In this document: positions 52,855-64,000 of the stretch, one piece after another | Position numbering within the stretch: position 1 is the first letter of the stretch | How the letters are laid out: the number at the start of each line of letters is the position of its first letter | Assembly: GCF_045679555.1 (NCBI RefSeq) | Contig: NC_092087.1 | Coordinates: 88,930,966 to 88,994,965, forward strand | DNA length: 64,000 nucleotides | Direction of reading: 5' to 3' | Source: Salvelinus alpinus | Lineage: Eukaryota > Chordata > Actinopteri > Salmoniformes > Salmonidae | Translations under genes and position numbers: made by a program | The notes under the pieces: model-generated | The model's database searches: none | What the model was told of the DNA's origin: nothing | The model's input: the letters and a program-made list of their open reading frames with translations, nothing else

Positions 52855-52954
52855 NNNNNNNNNNNNNNNNNNNNNNNNNNNNNNNNNNNNNNNNNNNNNN
52901 NNNNNNNNNNNNNNNNNNNNNNNNNNNNNNNNNNNNNNNNNNNNNNNNNNNNNN
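52855..52954. other. Assembly gap (100 N)
   Basis: Exactly 100 N, the usual placeholder for unknown length. The transposon body is probably missing here. Confidence 0.99.
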
Positions 52955-53092
52955 TGTGTGAGTAGGCACCTTCTGGGTACAATATATGCTTGTGCTTTGT
53001 TAAATATTAGTCAGGGACCATACCATTCTGCAGAATGTTCTTGTATTTGATTTTGACCTGCTGCCATGTCCGTTTTGGCCCGTTCATGTTTA

Positions 53093-53123
<31 letters not shown>

Positions 53124-53385
53124 TTTAATGGAGTCACACTGCAAAAAATTACTTGGTATTTTTGTCTTGTTTTCAGTAAAAATATCAAAAAATTTATCAT
53201 AGCTTTATACAGTGTGATGGAGTTACTTTACACAATTTCACTCATATCTGCAGTGCATTTCAATTAAAAATTTAACCGTTTCATAATTACAGTACAACTG
53301 CATTTTTGGAGATGTGAATTAAATATTTGAATTGTAATTGTGATGTTTCAGCGGAGCGGTGAGTGTGTAATTGTGCACTACTTAC

Positions 53386-53543
53386 GCATTCAGGCGGTCT
53401 GCAATACTTTGCCACGCTTTTTCTCTTTGCTTTATCACTGTGGCGGTGTTGCCTTTCTTCTTAATTATATCTTTTACCTCCTCGTATGCCTCCATGAGGA
53501 TTTGTGCTTCCGACGGTGAAAAGTACGCGGCTCTAGTTGCCAT
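53386..53543 (-). CDS. Harbinger Myb/SANT-like DNA-binding protein, first exon
   Basis: The ATG at 53543 gives MATRAAYFSPSEAQILMEAY, then EEVKDIIKKKGNTATVIKQR and EKAWQSIADRLNA. The GTAAGT donor follows. This is the start of the Myb/SANT-like (NAIF1-like) partner protein of Harbinger transposases. The rest lies in or beyond the gap. Confidence 0.75.
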
Positions 53544-53951
53544 GGTAAATCAGTTAATCTGTGATCTGTGGCGGGGTCTATTTGAGTGAGCCGTGAGCGC
53601 GCACCTATCCAGGATTGGTTTCACCTGGCTTAATGAATCCGTGTCTGCTCATCCTGGCTTGGTCTTTGTGCAACCAATTAAGCCTGGACGCACATGTTTT
53701 GGCTTCATTGAGCTCAGCTGAGTCATTTATCCCGGATGTCTTAATTCTACTTTTGTGCAACAGGCCCCAGATGTGTAGAACTGTAAACACATATTGATTG
53801 TTCTGAAGCTGTTTTATTCTCAGAACCCCAAATATAGGAGGATAAATGTTCAATCCTCTACGGTCCGTCAAGCTGTACGGCAGCCTAAAGACTGACCACC
53901 AGGTTCAATGATAGCTCCTATCACCAAGCTGTGAGGATTAACAGCAAGTGA

Positions 53952-54110
<159 letters not shown>

Positions 54111-54149
54111 CATACTGAGCAGGGATTCCACACACTGAGCAGGGATTCA

Positions 54150-54741
54150 AATGTTTGTTTGCTTGTCTATTTTACCCTTTTAATCATCTCATCACTATGT
54201 AGATCAACACTCCTACACTGAGACAATTTATGAATACTGACCCTGATGTAACAACCAAAACACAGCTCAAAACATAACAAGAAGTAAAATGATACATTAC
54301 CTTCAAGAATATGACTTATGACTAACAACAAATAACCCAAAACTATATTTCAAGATATCAAGAGTACTTACAGCCTGAAGGGGAGAGGTGTTGTACAGTG
54401 AGTCAACTTACTGGTAGTGAGTGGGAACTGCTAGTAAGTGTCAGTTCTGTGGTTGATACATATTTAAAGTAGTTAAGACACAAGTAGCTGATACAGAACT
54501 GTCCTTTCCTTCCTCTTTAAGACATTAACATGCATGAGGACCAGACCAGCATGTCAGAGAAGGAAGGTTACTGTATTAAAATGGATCCTACATTTCTATA
54601 ATGGACAAAATGTCCCCCATTTCCACATTTATTTAAATACAGAACCATGTTAACAATATGTTGACTATTCTTTATGGAATGTTTATAATATATTAGAATG
54701 TGTTGCCTTGTCCCTCTGAGTTCTACATGGAACAGGTCAAA
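54150..54741. repeat. Cluster duplication block alpha, copy 4 (left of LTR)
   Basis: It matches 9465-10060. It is interrupted by the solo LTR and resumes at 55195. Confidence 0.85.
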
Positions 54742-54746
54742 GTTCC

Positions 54747-55189
54747 TGTCACGCCCCGGCCTTAGTTATCTTTGTTTTCTTTATTATTTTAGTTAGGTCA
54801 GGGTGTGACATGGGGGATGTTTGTGTGTTTTTGTCTCGTCTAGGGTGTTTGTATTGTCTAGGGGGTGTTTGTAGAGTTCATGGGGTTGTGTTCATTGTAG
54901 GTGTTTATGTAAGTCTATGGTTGCCTAGATTGGTTCTCAATTAGAGACAGCTGTCTATCGTTGTCTCTGATTGGGAGCCATATTTAGGCAGCCATAGTCA
55001 TTAGGTAGGTTGTGGGTGATTGTCTATGTGTAAGTTGCCTGTGTCTGCACTTTTGTTTATTATAGCGTCACGTTTATTGTTGTGTCTAGTTTGTATAGTG
55101 TTCGTTTTGTCTTCTTCTAATTTAGAGAAGAATGTATTTATATCACGCTGCTCCTTGGTCCTCTCTTTCACGTAACGACGAGCGTGACA
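54747..55189 (+). mobile_element. Solo LTR (Gypsy-like fossil)
   Basis: 443 bp, TGTCACG to GTGACA, with perfect GTTCC duplications (54742-54746 and 55190-55194). The paralogs at about 10057 and 34280 are the uninterrupted site, so the insertion is younger than the segmental duplication. Confidence 0.9.
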
Positions 55190-55289
55190 GTTCCATTTAC
55201 ATTTGGTCAGTTCCATGATGTCATTCATTCTATTCTACAAACACATTCAATTTACACTCCTCATCAGCTGCATCAAAGTGATACGGAAG

Positions 55290-55725
55290 GTTCCAGTGTT
55301 CTAGACTAGAGTTCTCCCTACTGGCATCTCAACATTACTGCAGTGTTCTAGACTAGAGTTCTCCCTACTGGCATCTCAACATTACTGCAGTGTTCTAGAC
55401 TAGAGTTCTCCCTACTGGCATCTCAACATTACTGCAGTGTTCTAGACTAGAGTTCTCCCTACTGGCATCTCAACATTACTGCAGTGTTCTAGACTAGAGC
55501 TCCACCTACTGGCATCTCAACATTACTGCAGTGTTCTAGACTAGAGTTCTCCCTACTGGCATCTCAACATTACTGCAGTGTTCTAGACTAGAGTTCTCCC
55601 TACTGGCATCTCAACATTACTGCAGTGTTCTAGACTAGAGCTCTCCCTACTGGCATCTCAACATTACTGCAGTGTTCTAGACTAGAGCTCTCCCTACTGG
55701 CATCTCAACATTACTGCAGCCTCCA
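55290..55725. repeat. 47-bp tandem repeat (about 9 copies)
   Basis: Same unit as at 10163-10366, expanded. Confidence 0.93.
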
Positions 55726-55935
55726 GTCCTGATGTCCTTATTCATTTGTGCAGTAATATGAATAGAATGAATGGATACTGTTCCATTAATTCCAGCCATT
55801 CCTCCTATATCTCTGCCCACCAGCCTCCTCTGTTGTACAGTACTAGTATTAGCTTAATCTATCAGAGGCATCAATGAACATCACCATAGCCTGCTGTATT
55901 GACTGTGTAGTGTGTTGTAGTCTGCTGTCCATAAA

Positions 55936-56094
55936 TAATGCCATTTAGCAGATGCCGTTATCCAAAGCGACTTACAGTTAGTTATATGTGCATATATTTT
56001 ACGTATGGGTGGTCCAGCGAACAAAATCCATAACGTTGCAGGTGCCATGCTCTACCAACTGAGCTACAGAGGACCATATTCTATAAAGTCTAAT
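55936..56094 (-). mobile_element. tRNA-derived SINE (minus strand)
   Basis: On the minus strand GTAGCTCAGTTGGTAGAGCATGG then GCACC is a tRNA head with an A box, and the end is CGCTTTGGATAACGGCATCTG followed by CTAAATGGC. It resembles the salmonid HpaI-type SINE. Confidence 0.85.
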
Positions 56095-56194
56095 GTGCAT
56101 ATATAGATTTCTGATATGATTCAGGAGGCCTGTCAGAGGACAGACAGGAAAGGAGAACAGGAAAGTGATTGTGTTTATCTAAACCAACGAACCC

Positions 56195-56491
56195 ACAACA
56201 CTGTGTCTCATGTTAATACTACTCCTAAACACAACCCACAACACTGTGTCTCATGTTAATACTACTCCTAAACACAAAACACCATCACTGTGTCTCATGT
56301 TAATACTACTCCTAAACACAACCCACCGTCGCTGTGTCTCATGTTAATACTACTCCTAAACACAACCCACCATCACTGTGTCTAATGTTAATACTACTCC
56401 TAAACACAACCCACCATCACTGTCTCATGTTAATACTACTCCTAAACACAACCCACCGTCGCTGTGTCTCATGTTAATACTACTCCTAAAC
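56195..56491. repeat. 44-bp satellite, left part (split by hAT)
   Basis: About 6.5 units. The array continues at 57506. Confidence 0.93.
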
Positions 56492-57505
56492 CAGTGGCGT
56501 GCCGTGGGCCTGGGGCCTAGGCCTTCAGTGAGGTACTACACAGTCCCACCCGAATTAATCCACCTCTTATTATCATCAATTATGCCATGGCTCTAGACAC
56601 TATACATTTAGACAGAAACGCAGTATAACCAGGCGTTGCGTCACCTTGAAATTGACAAATTGAAATTTTTGGGTAAACAGTGTTTAACAGACAACTCAAG
56701 TTTGCAAAGCCAGTGTGGCTCCAAACACCAAATCGATCACTTGCAAATAATAGGCATTCCCAGCAGTACAGTTTGCAGTGCTTCTCGGAGCCTTTGAGCC
56801 ATTGACAGCCCTCGTAGTTGAAACTTTGAAAGTGGCGAGCGAACGAACCCCTTTCCCGCCTGTGACAGGCTTTGTGGCGTCGGGCGACCTCTCCTTACAA
56901 TGTCTAACTTTTCTTGAAAAGTTCGTCTTGAGAATGGCGTTATAATTATATCCTCGACGAAATCGATATCTTCTCCTCCTTCCGCCATTGTGGGTTCAAA
57001 AAACAGCTTAGTAGAGTTTCCTAGATCTGCATAGACCTGCCCATAGGACCTGCCTCTCAATATTGGTAATCCAATCAAAGGACGTGGACGCCCTACGCCT
57101 GCTAGCTGGCTCCTGTGTAACACTGGAGCCAGCCAGCAGGCGTACAATAGCCAACTCTAAAGCTGATTGGTTGACACAAAATTTTAATTTCCATTCACTT
57201 TAAGCTACAAGCGCCCGCACTGTTGATTCTGAAGGCCTGAGAGCAGATTTTAGACCCCTGGCAACACATGATGGCTGAATATGATTGGATAAAAGATCTA
57301 ACATAAAGACCAGCCCTCCAAATCTCAACCTGGGGCTGGAAGCAGTGCAACCAAGAGGAAAGCTATGAAATGAAGAGTATAACTCTTACTCTGGGGAATA
57401 ATTTAATACATATTTGTGGGAAAATATATTTAAAAAAAAAATGTATATTCTGATGATGTTTAGGCCAGCAGAGAAGGCCTTGCAGGCCCTGACGGCCCAC
57501 CACTG
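56492..57505 (-). mobile_element. Non-autonomous hAT transposon, copy 2
   Basis: 1014 bp with the same ends as 11684-12695. The 8-bp duplication is TCCTAAAC (56484-56491 and 57506-57513), from the 44-bp satellite. The transposase-start frame is kept at 56737-57147. Confidence 0.94.
56737..57147 (-). CDS. hAT transposase N-terminal remnant, copy 2
   Basis: 136 codons, with two visible differences from copy 1 (RPLIGL for RLLIGL, QLRGLS for QLRALS). Includes FSRRTFQEKLDIVRRGRPTP. Not a full transposase. Confidence 0.6.
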   Translation of the reverse strand: MYACWLAPVLHRSQLAGVGRPRPLIGLPILRGRSYGQVYADLGNSTKLFFEPTMAEGGEDIDFVEDIIITPFSRRTFQEKLDIVRRGRPTPQSLSQAGKGFVRSPLSKFQLRGLSMAQRLREALQTVLLGMPIICK

Positions 57506-58166
57506 TCCTAAACACAACCCACCATCACTGTCTCATGTTAATACTACTCCTAAACACAACCCACCATCACTGTGTCTCAGGTTAATACTACTCCTAAACA
57601 CAACCCACCATCACTGTCTCATGTTAATACTACTCCTAAACACAACCCACCATCACTGTCTCATGTTAATACTACTCCTAAACACAACCCACCATCACTG
57701 TGTCTCATGTTAATACTACTCCTAAACACAACCCACCGTCGCTGTGTCTCATGTTAATACTACTCCTAAACACAACCCACCATCACTGTGTCTCATGTTA
57801 ATACTACTCCTAAACACAACCCACCATCACTGTGTCTCATGTTAATACTACTCCTAAACACAACCCACCATCACTGTGTCTCATGTTAATACTACTCCTA
57901 AACACAACCCACCATCACTGTGTCTCATGTTAATACTACTCCTAAACACAACCACCATCACTGTGTCTCATGTTAATACTACTCCTAAACACAACCCACC
58001 ATCACTGTGTCTCATGTTAATACTACTCCTAAACACAACCCACCATCACTGTGTCTCATGTTAATACTACTCCTAAACACAACCACCATCACTGTGTCTC
58101 ATGTTAATACTACTCCTAAACACAACCCACCATCACTGTGTCTCATGTTAATACTACTCCTAAACC
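57506..58166. repeat. 44-bp satellite, right part
   Basis: About 15 units, some shortened (CACTGTCTC, CAACCACCATC). Confidence 0.93.
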
Positions 58167-58421
58167 TCTTATGGAGCATCCACTCACTCCAATCACTCTT
58201 TCTCTCACTCTTACTTTCGGCCATTTTCAAAATATCTCCACCACTATCTGTTGCTCTCAGAGCTCTTAAAATAGCATGTACAAGTTTTTATGTGAAATCG
58301 CATGTACAATGTACCTCCCATCTTTTGTAGCACACAATATAGCTCAGTATTTGTCAATGCTGCCAATAATGTTGGTCGTGACTGTATATCTAACAATCAG
58401 ATTAATATATAAAAATACATG

Positions 58422-60593
<2,172 letters not shown>

Positions 60594-60805
60594 ACATTGT
60601 TACAAAACTGTATATTGACATAATATGACATTTGAAATGTCTATACTCATTTGGAGCTGTTGTGAGTGTAATGATCACTGTACATTTTTTTTTTGTGTTG
60701 ATTTGACTTTTGTTTATTATCTATTCCCCTTGCTTTTCCAATGTAATAATATATTTCCCATGCCAATAAAGCCCTTTGAATTGATTTGAAATTAATTTAA
60801 TTGAG
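60594..60805 (+). mobile_element. 3' tail of a LINE/SINE-type retroposon, copy 2
   Basis: Match to 17593-17795, ending CATGCCAATAAAGCCCTTTG and TTGAA-type repeats. Confidence 0.45.
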
Positions 60806-60994
60806 AGAGAGAGAGAGAGAGAAACCTGAAAGTGAAAGTCCTCAAAGGTGCTGCCAATGCTAAAACTGTCTTTTGGGCACTAGAGTCCTCTGTCTATCAC
60901 TATGGAGGTATGATATATGAGTTGATTGGTAAAAACCTGCTTAAATATGTTTATAAATGATAGCTGATGTTTTGACAAATACAGATGTCCTTAC

Positions 60995-61142
60995 CCTGTG
61001 GAGGCGTACTGGGAGGCTGAGGAGATGTTGAGGCCTATAGGGTTGGTCCTCTGAGGAGAGGGAGGGGTTCTCTGCATCCAGCGGTCTGGGTACCTGATCA
61101 CCAGCCTGGTGCTCTCCAGCTCCACCCCCTGGACAGGAGGAC
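60995..61142 (-). pseudogene. RRM-end exon of the TPR/RRM/CCCH gene, copy 3
   Basis: VELESTRLVIRYPDRWMQRT with splice-like borders, as in 30564-30697. Its finger exon is lost (59697-59767). Confidence 0.65.
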
Positions 61143-61157
61143 AAACAGCAGGCACCA

Positions 61158-61385
61158 ATGTGTGGGAGGAAACACTGTTTAACTGACGACCGACGTCAGC
61201 TTGCAGGCGCCAGGCCACAAGGAGTTACTAGAGCATGATGAGACAAGGACATCCCGGCCGGCTAAACCCTCCACTAACCCAGATGACCCTGGGCCAATTG
61301 TGCTCCGCCTCATAGGTCTCCCGGTCAAAGCCGGCTGTAACGGTCCGGGATCAAACCCGGGCCTGCAGTGCTGCCTTAGCACTGA
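61158..61385 (-). mobile_element. tRNA-derived SINE (minus strand), copy 2
   Basis: Same element and site as 18135-18362, so it predates the duplication. Confidence 0.65.
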
Positions 61386-62357
61386 TTGTTGAATTTGTGA
61401 TTTCCAACTTGTTGTGTAATGTTTATGTCCAATGGCCAATGAGCACTGACAGGTTTTATCCATCATTTCATATGACAAGGATTGATAAGGATTTGCCAGT
61501 AGATTGACATTAGATTGACAGTAGATTGACATTTCGAGCTCTACCTGTAGATTTTGCGGTGACGTAGTGTCCCCATGAGTGACAGAACACTGAGCCAATC
61601 ACAGCACAACTAGAGAACATTACCAACCCCTACGCTCCGTATTTTATGCTGGCTGCCCCACCACCACAGAAAGCACTAAGCTGCAACACCTGCATTTTGG
61701 AGCTGCCTTACTCAAGAAAGCAAAAACGAGACCATGTTTGTATGCGACTTTATTAACTCAATGCTTTTTTAAAAACTTTGTTTGCAAACTGATATGTGAC
61801 ACGTATTAATGTCAAAATAGGCAAAAAAGCAACATAAAAAGCTAACCATGGGGCTGAAAACAGATTGAGCTCTGTCCCAGCTGCCTTGAATGACGTGTCG
61901 CCACTGCATGTATTTAGAAATTATAGACAAGTTGACTAACAAATAGCCTACCAAAATGTTGGAAATTAGAAGTAAAAACTGCAAATGTTTAAATGTATGT
62001 AATGGACTGATTACATGTATTTTTATATAAAAAATATATCATGACACGGAACAATATGGTATTACTTAATATAAAATGAGTAATAATATGGTATTACGTA
62101 ATATAAAATAAGTAATAATGTCTGACAGCAATACAAAATAAATCATCATTGAACACATCAGGAGAAACTTGACCCAAGAGCTAAAAATATTAAAAAGCTG
62201 TTATCAGTATTATTAATGTTAGTTGCTGAGGAAAGTAGGACTATTGATGTTATAAAACATCTGTATGTGGCAAAATCCCATAGAAAAAGATCTAAATAAA
62301 ACTAAAGATAGTAAACACATTGGTACACAAGAAAATAAGATTTTTTCCTCCTGATTC
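61386..62357. repeat. Cluster duplication blocks epsilon and zeta, copy 2
   Basis: It matches 18363-18890 and 20803-21369, joined without the TTAA element (empty site at about 61752). Confidence 0.8.
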
Positions 62358-63708
62358 GCTTCAGTCCAGGATCTGTGGTGATTCTCTTCAGTCCAGGATC
62401 TGTGGTGGGTCTCTTCAGTCCAGGATCTGTGGTGATTCTCTTCAGTCCAGGATCTGTGGTGGTTCTCTTCAGTCCAGGATCTGTGGTGATTCTCTTCATT
62501 CCAGGATCTGTGGTGGTTCTCTTCAGTCCAGGATCTGTGGTGGTTCTCTTCAGTCCAGGATCTGTGGTGGTTCTCTTCAGTCCAGGATCTGTGGTGATTC
62601 TCTTCAGTCCAGGATCTGTGGTGATTCTCTTCAGTCCAGGATCTGTGGTGGTTCTCTTCAGTCCAGGATCTGTGGTGATTCTCTTCAGTCCAGGATCTGT
62701 GGTGATTCTCTTCAGTCCAGGATCTGTGGTGATTCTCTTCAGTCCAGGATCTGTGATGATTCTCTTCATTCCAGGATCTGTGGTGGTTCTCTTCAGTCCA
62801 GGATCTGTGGTGGTTCTCTTCAGTCCAGGATCTGTGGTGGTTCTCTTCAGTCCAGGATCTGTGGTGATTCTCTTCAGTCCAGGATCTGTGATGATTCTCT
62901 TCAGTCCAGGATCTGTGGTGGTTCTCTTCAGTCCAGGATCTGTGGTGGTTCTCTTCAGTCCAGGATCTGTGGTGATTCTCTTCAGTCCAGGATCTGTGGT
63001 GGTTCTCTTCAGTCCAGGATCTGTGGGGATTCTCTTCAGTCCAGGGTCTGTGGTGATTCTCTTCAGTCCAGGTTCTGTGGTGCTTCTCTTCAGCCCAGGA
63101 TCTGTGGTGATTCTCTTCAGTCCAGGATCTGTGATGATTCTCTTCATTCCAGGATCTGTGGTGGTTCTCTTCAGTCCAGGATCTGTGGTGGTTCTCTTCA
63201 GTCCAGGATCTGTGGTGGTTCTCTTCAGTCCAGGATCTGTGGTGATTCTCTTCAGTCCAGGATCTGTGGTGATTCTCTTCAGTCCAGGATCTGTGGTGGG
63301 TCTCTTCAGTCCAGGATCTGTGGTGATTCTCTTCAGTCCAGGATCTGTGATGATTCTCTTCATTCCAGGATCTGTGGTGGTTCTCTTCAGTCCAGGATCT
63401 GTGGTGGTTCTCTTCAGTCCAGGATCTGTGGTGGTTCTCTTCAGTCCAGGATCTGTGGTGATTCTCTTCAGTCCAGGATCTGTGATGATTCTCTTCAGTC
63501 CAGGATCTGTGGTGGTTCTCTTCAGTCCAGGATCTGTGGTGGTTCTCTTCAGTCCAGGATCTGTGGTGATTCTCTTCAGTCCAGGATCTGTGGTGATTCT
63601 CTTCAGTCCAGGGTCTGTGGTGATTCTCTTCAGTCCAGGTTCTGTGGTGCTTCTCTTCAGTCCAGGTTCTGTGGTGCTTCTCTTCAGTCCAGGTTCTGTG
63701 TTGCTTCA
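62358..63708. repeat. 27-bp tandem repeat, about 50 copies
   Basis: Same unit as 21370-21748. Variants (GTGGTGG, GTGATGA, TTCATTCC) recur in a pattern suggesting higher-order units of several repeats. It lies after the predicted stop of the partial gene at 63711. Confidence 0.95.
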
Positions 63709-63710
63709 CT

Positions 63711-64000
<290 letters not shown>

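Larger units (their letters stand above)
52845..53767 (-). mobile_element. PIF/Harbinger-type transposon containing an assembly gap
   Basis: Left end GGGCCTGTTG (52845-52854) runs into the gap. The right end CAACAGGCCC is its inverted repeat, and a CAG triplet flanks both sides (52842-52844, 53768-53770). The empty site is seen at about 8996 (GAACAGATCTGTAGAAC). Inside is a Myb/SANT-like first exon on the minus strand. Confidence 0.82.

Overview
The window is vertebrate DNA from a salmonid fish (Salmo, Oncorhynchus, Salvelinus or a close relative). This is inferred from the L2-type LINEs and tRNA- and 5S-derived SINEs with salmonid-style sequences, very long CA and GA microsatellites, spliced genes with GT..AG introns, and a teleost CD22/Siglec-like immunoglobulin gene cluster. 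There are no bacterial operons; most long open frames are shadows of tandem repeats.

Layout. 1-8250 is a nest of mobile elements: an L2-type LINE split by a TTAA-target DNA transposon, then a second LINE on the minus strand split by a short Gypsy-like LTR element. 8250-9300 holds broken fragments of an Ig V exon and of a zinc-finger gene. 9340-22070 and 53950-64000 are two long paralogous segments with the same order of landmarks (CA repeat, 47-bp repeat, 44-bp repeat, CA repeat, GA tract, RRM-gene exon, SINE, 27-bp repeat, CA repeat, ITAM-like exon of a CD22-like gene). A third, shorter copy runs about 24930-30840. 21751-24020 (minus) is the 3' half of a CD22-like gene. 30264-33586 (minus) holds exons of a TPR/RRM/CCCH-finger gene. 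36714-40185 is a 56-bp satellite of about 62 copies. 40328-41588 is a relict of a Kv-channel-interacting protein (KCNIP) gene cut by a 5S-derived SINE. 43380-52490 (minus) is a complete 16-exon CD22/Siglec-like gene. A 100-N assembly gap (52855-52954) lies inside a Harbinger transposon.

Main biology. The 16-exon gene encodes a signal peptide, eleven Ig domains, one transmembrane segment and a tail with ITIM-type tyrosines. Only its first V domain keeps the Siglec marks (Cys in strand E, Arg in strand F). The middle is a three-exon C-V-C module present three times, with every exon in phase 1-1. One exon has an in-frame stop and another has lost a core cysteine. The neighbouring paralog at 21751-24020 shares the membrane-proximal Ig and transmembrane exons but carries two exons that each encode an ITAM-like YxxL-x8-YxxL. 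The cluster therefore looks like paired inhibitory and activating receptors, reshaped by segmental duplication, satellites and transposons.
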